Source: Candidatus Planktophila sp. | GTDB lineage: Bacteria; Actinomycetota; Actinomycetes; Nanopelagicales; Nanopelagicaceae | NCBI GenBank assembly: GCA_017858325.1 | Contig: JAFMBT010000003.1 | Coordinates: forward strand, 1 to 64,000 | Direction: 5' to 3' | DNA: 64,000 bases | Part shown: positions 49,087-59,822 of the stretch, piece by piece | Layout: each line of letters begins with the position of its first letter | Position numbering within the stretch: the first letter of the stretch is position 1 | The notes under the pieces: generated by a model | What the model saw: only the letters and a program-made list of their open reading frames with translations | What the model was told of the DNA's origin: nothing | Databases searched by the model: none | Position numbers and translations under genes: made by a program

Positions 49087-51117
49087 ATGCGCTTTACCAA
49101 TGGATTCTGGCTCCTTCGCGAAGGTGTGCGCGCTTACTACGGTAAGACTGCCCATCGCATTGATCGCACTGATTCCGGACTTACGATCTATTCACCGAGC
49201 AAAGTGATTGCAGATCGAGGCGATACTCTCAACATCCCATTGATTACAACTCGCTTGCATTCACCGATGAAGAACATCATCGGTATGAAAGTGACGCATC
49301 ATGAAGGTGGTGTTGATCGCGGACCCCACTTTGAGTTAACGGGGGATGCAAGCTCACCTCACATTTCTCAAGATGGCCATAGCTATTCGATTAAGAACGC
49401 CGAATTAATTGCATCAATCACGCAAGGTGAAGCTTTTCATTTAGATTTCAGCGCAGAAGGTAAGCACCTGACTCGGGTTGCCGATAAAGGCATTGCCTGG
49501 ATGAACCACAATGGCGATCCCTATATCAATATTCAACTTAACTTGGCTGTGGGTGAATTGGTCTATGGCCTTGGTGAGCATTTCACTCCCTTTGTAAAAA
49601 ATGGACAAGTAATTGAAATCTGGAATGAAGATGGCGGCACCGCATCCGAGCAAGCCTATAAAAATATTCCTTTCTATCTGACTAACCGTGGCTATGGAGT
49701 ATTTATTAATCACACCGGCAAGGTCAGCCTTGAGATTGGCACCGAGGTAGTAGATAAAGTGCAGATATCTGTGCCAGGTGAAGAGCTTGAAATCTTCTTT
49801 ATCTACGGCAAAAATCCGCGCGAAATAATTAAGCGCTACACAGACTTCTTAGGCAAACCTGCCAAGGTTCCCGATTGGTCCTTTGGACTCTGGCTCTCGA
49901 CCTCTTTTACAACTAATTACGATGAAGCCACCGTTAACTCATTCCTTGATGGCATGGCAGAATGTGAAATTCCGGTGAGCGCATTTCACTTCGACTGTTT
50001 CTGGATGAAGGAATTTAGCTGGAGTGATTTTGAATGGGATAGCGCTGTATTTCCTGATCCTGCAGGGTTGATCAAGCGTCTGCACGACAAGGGATATCGC
50101 GTCTGTGTCTGGACCAATCCATACATCGCGCAGATGTCATCACTCTTTCCTGAAGCAAAAGAGAAGGGCTACCTGATCAAGCGCCCAGATGGCAGCGTTT
50201 GGCAGTGGGATCTATGGCAGCCAGGAATGGCAATCGTTGATTTCACCAACCCAGATGCCTGTACTTGGTTTCAATCAAAGTTACAGAAACTTATTGATAT
50301 TGGCGTTGACTCATTTAAGACAGATTTTGGCGAGAGAATTCCAACCAATGTTGTTTTTAGTGATGGCAGTGATCCGGTGCGGATGCACAATTACTATCCG
50401 TATCTCTATAACAAAGTTGTCTTCGAACTTCTTGGACGTAAGCCAAATAAGGAAACTGTTGTCTTCGCACGTTCTGCAACTGCTGGATGTCAGAAGTTTC
50501 CGATTCACTGGGGTGGCGATAACGAATCCACCTTTGAATCTATGGCCGGAACTCTTCGCGGTGGATTGGGTATGGCCTTATCTGGCTTTGGTTATTGGAG
50601 CCATGACATTGGTGGATTTGAAGGAACTCCCAACCCAGATGTATTTAAGCGTTGGGTTGCATTTGGACTTCTCTCCTCACATTCGCGTCTGCATGGCAGT
50701 GGTTCGTATCGCGTTCCATGGCTTATCGATGACGAGGCAAGCGTTGTTACTCAATTCTTTACGAATCTCAAGATTTCGCTAATGCCATATATCTTGAAGA
50801 TGTCAGAGATTGTTCATACCCAGGGCATCCCAATTATGCGCCCCATGATGATGGAATTTCCTGAAGATCCCTCATGTCTCTACCTTGATCGCCAATATAT
50901 GTTGGGGGAGTCGATCCTTGTCGCCCCTATCTTTAACTCAGATGGCGTTGCCGATTTCTATCTTCCTGCAGGCAAGTGGACTTCATTAATCACTGGCAAA
51001 AGTGTTGAAGGCGGCAGTTGGCGTAGTGAAAAGCATGGCTACACATCACTTCCACTTTATATTCGTGAAAGCACACTTGCGCAAAACGGGGCAGAGTTAA
51101 ACCCTGTCATGAAGTAA
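49087..51117 (+). CDS. yicI: GH31 alpha-xylosidase
   Basis: FHFDCFWMKEFSWSDFEWD, FKTDFGERIP nucleophile motif, GGFEGTPNPDVFKRW. Confidence 0.9.
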   Translation: MRFTNGFWLLREGVRAYYGKTAHRIDRTDSGLTIYSPSKVIADRGDTLNIPLITTRLHSPMKNIIGMKVTHHEGGVDRGPHFELTGDASSPHISQDGHSYSIKNAELIASITQGEAFHLDFSAEGKHLTRVADKGIAWMNHNGDPYINIQLNLAVGELVYGLGEHFTPFVKNGQVIEIWNEDGGTASEQAYKNIPFYLTNRGYGVFINHTGKVSLEIGTEVVDKVQISVPGEELEIFFIYGKNPREIIKRYTDFLGKPAKVPDWSFGLWLSTSFTTNYDEATVNSFLDGMAECEIPVSAFHFDCFWMKEFSWSDFEWDSAVFPDPAGLIKRLHDKGYRVCVWTNPYIAQMSSLFPEAKEKGYLIKRPDGSVWQWDLWQPGMAIVDFTNPDACTWFQSKLQKLIDIGVDSFKTDFGERIPTNVVFSDGSDPVRMHNYYPYLYNKVVFELLGRKPNKETVVFARSATAGCQKFPIHWGGDNESTFESMAGTLRGGLGMALSGFGYWSHDIGGFEGTPNPDVFKRWVAFGLLSSHSRLHGSGSYRVPWLIDDEASVVTQFFTNLKISLMPYILKMSEIVHTQGIPIMRPMMMEFPEDPSCLYLDRQYMLGESILVAPIFNSDGVADFYLPAGKWTSLITGKSVEGGSWRSEKHGYTSLPLYIRESTLAQNGAELNPVMK

Positions 51118-51152
51118 TTTCAACTTACGGTTTACTCTGATGGGTTCAGTAT

Positions 51153-52376
51153 CTACCGCGCTCCAGAACTTCTCTTCCGTGAAACCGCATCAACTGTTGC
51201 CGCCAAGATCAAGACACCGCCAGTGACCAGGAAGTTGATTCCAGCGGGAAGACCAATGAGGCCAAGTCCGTTGTCGATGATTGCAATCACAAGTGCACCC
51301 GCTGCCGCGTGTATCAGACGACCGCGCCCACCGAAGAGGCTAACACCGCCGACTACAGCCGCTGCAACGCCAGAAAGAACGATCGCCTTTCCTGCTGTGG
51401 CTTCAACTGCGCCGACGCGACTAGCATTAAAGATTCCAGATATGACTGCAAGAGATGAACAGATCATGAAGGCGATGATTCGGATTTTAATTACCTTGAT
51501 ACCTGAACGTCGCGCGGCTTCAGGATTTCCACCGACTGCATAAAGGTGACGTCCAAAACGCGTGCGATCAAGTAGCAAGGTGCCGAGAAAGAGAACAGTT
51601 AGTGCAATTGGCACAACTATTGGGACACCGCTAATCTCTTTAATCGATCGACTTCGGTTCTCATTAAGGATTGCAACGAGCGCAGCTCCGATAACTGCAA
51701 CAACTACGAGCTTGGTATACATAAGTGATATCGGACGATTTACAAGACCATTACGCGCTCGAACTCCGCGATCATAGAAATTTAAAAGTGTCATAACTGT
51801 GATTCCAATTGCGAGGAATGCCCAACCCATCCAACCTGGAAGGTTGTCATTCATAATGGCTCTAATCTCTGGAACTTCGATACGGTAGATGCCACCATCA
51901 CCAAGAAGAGCTAGCTGTAACCCTTGGAAACCCAGAAATAGGCCAAGGGTTACGACAAAGGATGGAACACCAACCTTTGCCACGAAGAATCCAATGAATG
52001 CACCAATGGCCATCCCACAGAGCAAGCCGGCAACAATTGAAATTCGCCAGTCGATTTCCCAGCGATTTGTCATAATAATAAAGAGCGCCATCGCCACACC
52101 AGATGTGACACCGGCAGATAAATCAATTTCGGCGAGAAGAATGACAAAAACCAGCGCCATTGCAAGCATCATCAAGGTTGCCGTCTGTGTCAAAAGATTG
52201 GCAAAGTTACCTTGAGTAAGAAAGTATGGGTTGAGCGCTGCAAATAAAAATGTGAGAACAAAGAGTGAGAGGACTGAAGGAAGAGCGCCCATCTCTCCAC
52301 CTTTAACTCTTGCCTTGTAAGCGGTGAGTTGCTCGCGGACGTTTCCCTCGTGACCTGAACCGATAGTGACGCTCAC
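51153..52376 (-). CDS. xylH: CUT2 sugar ABC transporter permease (xylose-type)
   Basis: VILLAEIDLSAGVTSGVA, GRHLYAVGGNPEAARRSGI. Confidence 0.85.
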   Translation of the reverse strand: MSVTIGSGHEGNVREQLTAYKARVKGGEMGALPSVLSLFVLTFLFAALNPYFLTQGNFANLLTQTATLMMLAMALVFVILLAEIDLSAGVTSGVAMALFIIMTNRWEIDWRISIVAGLLCGMAIGAFIGFFVAKVGVPSFVVTLGLFLGFQGLQLALLGDGGIYRIEVPEIRAIMNDNLPGWMGWAFLAIGITVMTLLNFYDRGVRARNGLVNRPISLMYTKLVVVAVIGAALVAILNENRSRSIKEISGVPIVVPIALTVLFLGTLLLDRTRFGRHLYAVGGNPEAARRSGIKVIKIRIIAFMICSSLAVISGIFNASRVGAVEATAGKAIVLSGVAAAVVGGVSLFGGRGRLIHAAAGALVIAIIDNGLGLIGLPAGINFLVTGGVLILAATVDAVSRKRSSGAR

Positions 52377-53128
52377 TCTTGATCTCCCATCGTGCGAGAA
52401 CCGGTGATGTATTGAACAACGTCAAGATGGTTAGTCTCTGAAGATTTAAGGTTTGCCACCATCTTGCCAAGATAGAGAACGGCAATATCGTCTGCCACCT
52501 TAAATACATCTTGCAGGTTGTGGCTAATAATGATGACGGCAACACCCGAATCAGCAAGGCGGCGCACAAGGTTAAGCACCTGCTCGGTCTGAGCTACACC
52601 AAGAGCTGCAGTCGGTTCATCGAGAATAACGAGTTTTGCATTGCGCAGAACAGAACGTGCAATGGCAACTGTTTGACGTTGACCGCCTGAAAGTGATGCA
52701 ACTTTCTGACGCACTGAGCTCACCGTACGTACTGAAAGCCCAGTAAGAGTCTTTGATGCTTCAAATTCCATTTGTGGTTCATTAAGAGTTATTCCAAGCA
52801 TAGCCTCACGACCAAGAAACATATTTTGAACGATATCCAAATTTTCACAGAGAGCGAGGTCTTGATATACAACCTCAATACCAAGGGCTGCAGCGGCACG
52901 TGCGCTGGGCAACTGAACTTCTTTACCTTCGAACTTAACAACGCCACCGTCATACTCTTGTACGCCTGCTAGCCCTTTAATCAGAGTTGACTTTCCGGCA
53001 CCGTTATCACCGACAAGTGCAGTAACCCGTCCGGCATAAGCGGTGAAATCTATTCCTTTGAGAACATCCACTGGACCAAAACTCTTGGTAATTCCGATGA
53101 GTTCAACAATCGGCGTTTGCGATGTCAT
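52373..53128 (-). CDS. CUT2 sugar ABC transporter ATPase, single ATPase domain
   Basis: GDNGAGKSTLIKGLAG, LSGGQRQTVAIARSVL; about 250 aa. Confidence 0.9.
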   Translation of the reverse strand: MTSQTPIVELIGITKSFGPVDVLKGIDFTAYAGRVTALVGDNGAGKSTLIKGLAGVQEYDGGVVKFEGKEVQLPSARAAAALGIEVVYQDLALCENLDIVQNMFLGREAMLGITLNEPQMEFEASKTLTGLSVRTVSSVRQKVASLSGGQRQTVAIARSVLRNAKLVILDEPTAALGVAQTEQVLNLVRRLADSGVAVIIISHNLQDVFKVADDIAVLYLGKMVANLKSSETNHLDVVQYITGSRTMGDQE

Positions 53129-53179
53129 TTCAACCCTTTCAAAAAAATAGTTTAAATCTTGCCATTTCTTTCGTAAAAG

Positions 53180-53214
53180 CCTCCGCGCCGGCACATCAAG
53201 TGCCGGCGCGGAGG
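53180..53214 (-). promoter_or_regulatory. Intercistronic hairpin between binding-protein and ATPase genes
   Basis: Perfect 15-bp inverted repeat CCTCCGCGCCGGCAC-N5-GTGCCGGCGCGGAGG. Confidence 0.93.
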
Positions 53215-53231
53215 ACCTACTTATTGCTTAA

Positions 53232-54275
53232 TTACGCTGTGACGCCGAACTCTTCACAAGCAGCCATTACAGCAGCTGTGCAAACTTCGTCGTAGTTAGC
53301 ATCTCCTGAAGCAACAACTTCTGCGACCTGATCAGGTCCAACAGAGTTAGGAGTTACCGCAATGTATGGAGTTCCATCAGCGAGTGCCTTGTCTGCAGAT
53401 GGTGTCTCACCATTAAGCAGTGCAATCGCCAAATCTGATGCAGCTGTTGCAATCAGTGTGTATGGCTTCCAAACAGTTGTGGTCTGCTTGCCTAGAAGAA
53501 CATTCTGGAGACCAGCTGGTGAAGCATCTTGTCCTGAAACAGGAACCTTCAAGCCAGCCTTATCAAGAATTGTGATGATGTTTGCAGCGTTGTTGTCATT
53601 TGGTGCAAGAACTGCATCAACTTTTCCACCAACAGCTGTAAGTGCCTGCTCGAACAATGTTCCGGCCTTTGCGCCATCCCATGTTCCGGCCATGCTAAAG
53701 ATTGGCTTTACACCAGCTGGCTCAAGAACTGAGAGCGCGCCGTCATAGAACATCTTTGCATTTCCATCAGTTGGATCTCCCTGACCGTAGATAACACGGG
53801 CAGTCTTTGGATCCTTACCTGCCGCAGCTAGACCATCAAGAATTGCTTGTCCCTGAAGTGCTCCGACTGACTCGTTATCAAATGATACGTAGTAGTCAGC
53901 GCCTTCGATTGGGCGGTCGTATGCGATTACAGGAATACCTGCTTCTTTAGCCTTTGCTGCTACCTGGATACCTGCACCCTGGTAATCAACAAGGATCATG
54001 ACACCGCAACCCTTTGTAAGCATCTGATCTGCGATCGTTGCGAACTTTGCTGTGTCACCTTGTGCGTTCTGAATATCTGTTTCAAATCCTGCACCTGTGA
54101 GTGCTGAATCCATTGCTGGGCGATCTCCGTTTTCCCAACGTGTTGATGACTCTGAGTCAGGAAGAATCATGCAAGCACGCTTGCCTGCAGAATCATCGCT
54201 GCTTGAGCAACCTGAGATCAAAAGAGCTGCTGCTGCTGCGATCGCACCAGCAATAACTAGACGGCGCTTTGCCAT
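53232..54275 (-). CDS. xylF: Sugar ABC transporter substrate-binding lipoprotein (CUT2)
   Basis: Signal/lipobox LLISGCSSS; periplasmic-binding fold; upstream of ATPase and permease. Start at MAKRRLVIAG (approximate). Confidence 0.85.
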   Translation of the reverse strand: MAKRRLVIAGAIAAAAALLISGCSSSDDSAGKRACMILPDSESSTRWENGDRPAMDSALTGAGFETDIQNAQGDTAKFATIADQMLTKGCGVMILVDYQGAGIQVAAKAKEAGIPVIAYDRPIEGADYYVSFDNESVGALQGQAILDGLAAAGKDPKTARVIYGQGDPTDGNAKMFYDGALSVLEPAGVKPIFSMAGTWDGAKAGTLFEQALTAVGGKVDAVLAPNDNNAANIITILDKAGLKVPVSGQDASPAGLQNVLLGKQTTTVWKPYTLIATAASDLAIALLNGETPSADKALADGTPYIAVTPNSVGPDQVAEVVASGDANYDEVCTAAVMAACEEFGVTA

Positions 54276-54442
54276 TTGTTTTACCTTTCGAAAGGTGTTC
54301 TCGCCTATGGCCAAAACTGTTTCGACCAGACATGTAGGCGGGGACGTACCCGAGAGTAATAGGAATTTCCCCTAAGGTCACTATCCAAGAGGTCACGTTC
54401 TGGTAAAGGCATCAAGACGCTCAGAACAGGTAACCTTGCGTA

Positions 54443-56113
54443 ATGCAGAGGTTATCTGGCTCAGAATCCCTCGAGGCGGCGATCCTTGCTGCGATCGCGC
54501 GGGCATTTGAGCGGGGTGATTTGCTGGGAACGATACCAGTGGCGATTTCCTTGGAGCGGCCAAAAAATCGAAACCATGGGGATTATGCGACCTCGATCGC
54601 CCTTCAATTAGCAAAGGCGGCGGGCAAGAGTCCGCGCGAGGTCGCCGAACTGTTGCGCTCTGACATTGCCGAGTTACCTGAAGTAAGCGCTGTAGATATT
54701 GCCGGCCCTGGATTCATTAACATCACCTTGAATCGAAGTAGTCAAGCAGAACTTGTAAGAACAATTCTCTCTGCGCCAACGACATATGGCACTGGTGACA
54801 CACTCGCTGGAATCTCAATCAATCTTGAATTCATTAGCGCGAATCCAACAGGTCCACTTCACTTAGGACATACGCGTTGGGCTGCTGTGGGAGATGCACT
54901 CGGTCGAGTTCTTTCTGCGGCAGGTGCCAAGGTCACGCGCGAGTTCTATATCAACGACCGCGGAAACCAGATGGAACTCTTTGGCCAATCTGTTGAAGCG
55001 GCAGCACTTGGGTTACCAATCCCCGAAGATGGTTATCAAGGTGCATATATTGCAGATCTTGCCACCCAAGTTGTAAAAGAAAATCCGCAGATCACACAGG
55101 TGGAAGGGCAAGCTCGTCAGGATGCTTTCCGCGAGGCCGCTTATAAGATGCAGCTCGCCCAACAACAAGGTGTTCTCGAAACATTCAATACTCGCTTTGA
55201 TATCTGGTTCTCTGAGCGCTCACTTCATGATGCCGGAGCTGTCGAGCACGGCGTAGAAAAACTACGGAAAGAAGGACATGTCTTTGATTCTGAAGGTGCA
55301 ATCTGGCTGCGCACTACTGATTTTGGTGACGATAAAGATCGCGTGATTACAAAAGCAAACGGTGATCTCACTTACTTTGCATCCGATACCGCGTACTACA
55401 TCAATAAGCGTGAGCGTGGATTTGAGATCTGCATCTACATGTTGGGCGCTGATCATCACGGCTACGTTAATCGTTTACGCGCAACCGCAGCATGTGCTGG
55501 TGATAATCCTGATTACAACGTTGAAGTACTTATTGGCCAACTTGTGAAGATTATGGAGGGCGGCGAAGAGGTAAAGCTTTCAAAACGTGCAGGAACAATT
55601 ATTACGCTTGAAGAATTAGTAGAAAAAGTAGGAGTAGATGCCGCTCGTTACACTCTGATTCGTTATCCAGTTGATACACCAATGGTGATGGATATCGATA
55701 TCTTGCGCAGAAATACAAATGAAAATCCTGTCTATTACGTGCAGTATGCCCATGCCCGCATCGCGGCAGTTCTTCGCAATGTCGAAGAGCTTGCTATCCC
55801 AATTGGTCTTGACCATTTTGATCCCACCCAGCTTTCCCACAATCGCGAAAATGAGCTGCTCGGCACGCTGGCAGAATTTCCTCGAGTCGTTGCAACGGCT
55901 GCACAGTTACGTGAACCTCACAGAGTTGCCCGCTATCTCGAAGAGCTGGCCGGTGTGTATCACGGCTTCTACGCAGATTGTCGCGTATTGCCGCTGGGTG
56001 ATGAGTCGATCTCTTCATTGCATTCAGCTCGCGCTAATCTTTGCGCAGCGACGAAGCAGGTATTACATAATGGCCTAGAGCTTCTCGGCGTGAGCGCCCC
56101 GGAGAGGATGTAG
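54443..56113 (+). CDS. argS: Arginine-tRNA ligase
   Basis: SANPTGPLHLGHTRWAAVGDAL; class Ia synthetase. Confidence 0.97.
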   Translation: MQRLSGSESLEAAILAAIARAFERGDLLGTIPVAISLERPKNRNHGDYATSIALQLAKAAGKSPREVAELLRSDIAELPEVSAVDIAGPGFINITLNRSSQAELVRTILSAPTTYGTGDTLAGISINLEFISANPTGPLHLGHTRWAAVGDALGRVLSAAGAKVTREFYINDRGNQMELFGQSVEAAALGLPIPEDGYQGAYIADLATQVVKENPQITQVEGQARQDAFREAAYKMQLAQQQGVLETFNTRFDIWFSERSLHDAGAVEHGVEKLRKEGHVFDSEGAIWLRTTDFGDDKDRVITKANGDLTYFASDTAYYINKRERGFEICIYMLGADHHGYVNRLRATAACAGDNPDYNVEVLIGQLVKIMEGGEEVKLSKRAGTIITLEELVEKVGVDAARYTLIRYPVDTPMVMDIDILRRNTNENPVYYVQYAHARIAAVLRNVEELAIPIGLDHFDPTQLSHNRENELLGTLAEFPRVVATAAQLREPHRVARYLEELAGVYHGFYADCRVLPLGDESISSLHSARANLCAATKQVLHNGLELLGVSAPERM

Positions 56114-56117
56114 AGAA

Positions 56118-57434
56118 ATGTGGTCCTCAGCTGTCTCATTTAATCAAGAAGGTCTTGCCATCGGAGGCCTCACAGCTCGTGCACTAGCAAGTGAGTTTGG
56201 AACACCTACTTTCTTTATCGATGAAAATCACTTTCGCTCACGTGCACAGTTATGGGCAGATGCGTTAAACGCCAATTTTGGTGACTCTGCTGGCACTGTT
56301 TATTACGCTGCAAAGGCATTTATCTGCACCGATGTAGCTCGCTGGATCAAGGAAATCGGAATCGGAATCGATGTCTGCACAGGTGGTGAACTTGCTGTGG
56401 CGCTGGCTGGAGGAATTGATCCAAAGAAAATTGAATTGCACGGCAATAACAAATCAGTTGCCGAGATCAATCGCGCAGTCGAGGTTGGTGTCAGAGTAAT
56501 TGTGTTGGATTCATTATTCGAAATTGAACGAGTGAGTTCTGCGGCAAAGAAAGCAGGGGTTCGCCAGGCAGTGATGCTCCGCCTGACTCCGGGGGTACAA
56601 GCTCATACCCACCAATCAATATCAACTGCTCACGAAGATGTGAAGTTTGGATTTTCAATTGCAAGTGGTTCGGCATGGGCTGCAATCTCAGAGGTCATGT
56701 CCCACCCTGAGCTAGAGCTGCGAGGCTTTCATACTCATATTGGATCTCAAATCTTTGGGACTGATTCTTTCGAACTTGCGGCCACTCGCATCATTGCGCT
56801 GATGGCTAAATTTAAAGATGAATACTCTTCGGAACTTCCCGAACTTGATCTCGGTGGCGGGTATGCAATTGCCTATCTTCCAGGTGAAAAAACTGTAGAG
56901 CCGCACAATGTCTTGCCAGCACTGAGCGCACTCGTCAAAAGAGAGTGCAAAGCCGCTGGATTAAAGCTGCCGCTGATTTCAATTGAACCTGGACGAAACA
57001 TCGTTGGACCGACAACGTTTACCTTGTATGAAGTCGGAACGGTAAAAGATGTCACGCTAGAAGATGGCGGAATTCGCAAGTATGTTTCAGTCGATGGTGG
57101 CATGAGTGAGAATATGCGTACCTCTTTATATGATGCCGAATACTTTGCAACGTTAGCCGATCGCACATCAACTGCACCGCTGACGCAATCACGAGTAGTA
57201 GGTAAGCATTGTGAAACCGGCGATATTGTTATTCGCGATATTAAACTTCCAGCAGATATCGCACCCGGTGATCTTCTTGCCACCCCCGCGACTGGGGCAT
57301 ATGGCCGGAGCATGGCAAGTAACTACAATCATGTGCCCCGACCCCCTGTTGTTGCTATAAAAGATGGGAAAGCCCGCGTAATAGTTCGCCGCGAAAATGA
57401 GGCAGATCTACTCGCACTCGATGTGAAAGAATAG
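56118..57434 (+). CDS. lysA: Diaminopimelate decarboxylase
   Basis: YYAAKAF PLP Lys, HTHIGSQIF, EPGRNIVG. Confidence 0.96.
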   Translation: MWSSAVSFNQEGLAIGGLTARALASEFGTPTFFIDENHFRSRAQLWADALNANFGDSAGTVYYAAKAFICTDVARWIKEIGIGIDVCTGGELAVALAGGIDPKKIELHGNNKSVAEINRAVEVGVRVIVLDSLFEIERVSSAAKKAGVRQAVMLRLTPGVQAHTHQSISTAHEDVKFGFSIASGSAWAAISEVMSHPELELRGFHTHIGSQIFGTDSFELAATRIIALMAKFKDEYSSELPELDLGGGYAIAYLPGEKTVEPHNVLPALSALVKRECKAAGLKLPLISIEPGRNIVGPTTFTLYEVGTVKDVTLEDGGIRKYVSVDGGMSENMRTSLYDAEYFATLADRTSTAPLTQSRVVGKHCETGDIVIRDIKLPADIAPGDLLATPATGAYGRSMASNYNHVPRPPVVAIKDGKARVIVRRENEADLLALDVKE

Positions 57435-57438
57435 GCAG

Positions 57439-58737
57439 ATGAGATCCCCTGATCAGCCAGTGAGAATCGGCATGCTTGGGTGTGGCGTTGTCGGAAGCGA
57501 AGTAGCCCGATTGATTCTGGCCGATTCCGTTGAACTTTCTACCCGCGCGGGGGTAAAGATTGAACTAGTCAGAATTGCAGTTCGTGAGATCATGGCGCGT
57601 CCTGGGATTCCACAAGAACTATTTACTCTTGATGCCGAATCAATTGTGAATGATCCAAGTATTGATTTGATTATTGAAGTGATAGGTGGAATAGAACCAG
57701 CGCGCTCACTCATCTTGAAAGCAATCAGTAATCGCAAATCTATCGTTACCGCCAACAAGGCTCTACTAGCTAGCCACGGCGCAGACTTATTTACCGCGGC
57801 ATATGCGCAAGGTGAAGATATTTACTATGAAGCTGCAGTTGCGGGAGCGATTCCAATTATTCGCCCCATGCGAGATTCGTTAGCGGGAGATCATGTTGTC
57901 CGCCTGATGGGTATCGTTAATGGAACGACAAATTATATTTTGACGAAGATGCATGAAAATAATCGTGAGTTTGCAGATGTCCTGGCCGAGGCGCAGAAAC
58001 TCGGTTACGCCGAAGCGGATCCCACCGCCGATATTGAGGGTTTCGATGCTGCAGCAAAGGCTGCAATTTTATCTGGACTTGCATTTCATACCCGCGTTGC
58101 CGTGGACGATGTCTATCGTGAGGGCATTTCGCAGATCACCTTAGGAGATGTTCGCATCGCCAAATCAATGGACCATGTAATTAAATTATTGGCGATCGCA
58201 GAGTTGACGCCAGCAGATGAGATTTCAGTTCGCGTTCACCCAGTCCTCCTCCATAAGAGCCACCCATTGGCATCTGTGCGCGATGCATTTAATGCCATTT
58301 TTATTGAGGCAGAATCTGCTGGTCCATTGATGTTCTATGGCCGTGGTGCTGGTGGTGCTCCAACAGCATCTGCAATTCTTGGAGATGTGGTTGCGGTATC
58401 ACGACACATTGCACTGAACTCAATTGGCCAGCGTGAAACTGATTATGCAGACCGAGATATTGCCTCAATTGAAACCACAAAGACCAAGTTTCTAATGCGC
58501 CTGGAAGTCCAGGATAAATCAGGTGTTTTAGCTGCTATTGCTCAAACCTTTGCTGAGCAGGATGTCTCGATTCAAACCGTTGATCAAAATGGTCGTGATG
58601 ATGATGCCGAACTCATTATTGTCACCCACGGTGCAACTGAAGGAGAACTCAAAGCGACAGTTGAAGCGCTCAAGAAGCTTTCGATTGTCACAAAGATTTC
58701 TAGCGTTATTCGAGTAGAAGGCTCGACATCGCTATGA
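57439..58737 (+). CDS. hom: Homoserine dehydrogenase
   Basis: [27 protein letters not shown]-terminal ACT. Confidence 0.96.
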   Translation: MRSPDQPVRIGMLGCGVVGSEVARLILADSVELSTRAGVKIELVRIAVREIMARPGIPQELFTLDAESIVNDPSIDLIIEVIGGIEPARSLILKAISNRKSIVTANKALLASHGADLFTAAYAQGEDIYYEAAVAGAIPIIRPMRDSLAGDHVVRLMGIVNGTTNYILTKMHENNREFADVLAEAQKLGYAEADPTADIEGFDAAAKAAILSGLAFHTRVAVDDVYREGISQITLGDVRIAKSMDHVIKLLAIAELTPADEISVRVHPVLLHKSHPLASVRDAFNAIFIEAESAGPLMFYGRGAGGAPTASAILGDVVAVSRHIALNSIGQRETDYADRDIASIETTKTKFLMRLEVQDKSGVLAAIAQTFAEQDVSIQTVDQNGRDDDAELIIVTHGATEGELKATVEALKKLSIVTKISSVIRVEGSTSL

Positions 58738-59822
58738 GCATTTTCGGAGGAAAGAAAAGTTCAGGTGCCCACCAATGGCGGGGTGTGATCGAGGAATACC
58801 GTCACCGACTTCCCGTCAGTGATAAAACTCCTATCGTTTCATTGCGCGAGGGAGGCACTCCACTTATTTATGCCTGCAATCTCTCTGAGTTGCTTGGTAA
58901 TAATGTCTGGATTAAGTACGAGGGATTAAATCCAACTGGCTCCTTCAAAGATCGTGGAATGACGATGGCGATTTCAAAGGCGGCAGAAGATGGCGCTAAG
59001 GCGGTCATCTGTGCATCAACAGGAAATACGTCGGCATCGGCTGCGGCGTACGCGGTCAAGGCCGGTATGACCCCTGCCGTTCTTATCCCTAAAGGAAAAA
59101 TTGCTATGGGTAAGCTCGCTCAGGCAGTTATTCATAATTCAACAATTTTGCAGGTCAATGGAAACTTTGATGATTGCCTCACCTTAGCGCGCGAGCTTTC
59201 AGAGAATTACCCCGTTGCACTAGTGAACTCTGTTAACCCTTATCGCATCGAAGGTCAAAAGACTGCTGCATTTGAAGTTGTCGATATGCTTAAAGATGCT
59301 CCTGATATTCATGCCCTCCCTGTTGGAAATGCTGGAAATATCACCGCATATTGGAAGGGGTACAAGGAGTATCGCAGTGATCGAATCTCCACCAAACTGC
59401 CTCAGATGTACGGATTTCAGGCCGCAGGTGCGGCACCAATAGTTAAAGGAAAGATTGTAAAAAATCCTGACACCATCGCGACTGCAATTCGAATTGGAAA
59501 CCCGGCATCGTGGGCACAGGCTGTTGAAGCACGTGATCTTTCTGGCGGTGTCATTGATTCGGTAACCGACAAGGAAATTCTCTCGGCCTACCGCCTTATT
59601 GCTGCGCAAGAAGGAATATTCGTTGAACCTTCATCGGCTGCTGGTCTTGCAGGACTCATTAAATATAAGAAAGCCGGCAAACTTCCCTCAGGAAAGACCA
59701 TTGTTATCACAGTGACAGGTCATGGACTAAAAGACATTCCCTATGCACTCGAAGCGGCAAAGAAGCCCTTAGTTGTTCCGGTGGATGTAAAGGCTGCGGC
59801 AAAAGCGTTGGGATTAAAGTAA
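58734..59822 (+). CDS. thrC: Threonine synthase
   Basis: [30 protein letters not shown]. Confidence 0.96.
   Translation: MSIFGGKKSSGAHQWRGVIEEYRHRLPVSDKTPIVSLREGGTPLIYACNLSELLGNNVWIKYEGLNPTGSFKDRGMTMAISKAAEDGAKAVICASTGNTSASAAAYAVKAGMTPAVLIPKGKIAMGKLAQAVIHNSTILQVNGNFDDCLTLARELSENYPVALVNSVNPYRIEGQKTAAFEVVDMLKDAPDIHALPVGNAGNITAYWKGYKEYRSDRISTKLPQMYGFQAAGAAPIVKGKIVKNPDTIATAIRIGNPASWAQAVEARDLSGGVIDSVTDKEILSAYRLIAAQEGIFVEPSSAAGLAGLIKYKKAGKLPSGKTIVITVTGHGLKDIPYALEAAKKPLVVPVDVKAAAKALGLK

Noticed and set aside
50189-50782. 197-aa + strand ORF
   Set aside because: Out-of-frame within the well-supported GH31 gene.
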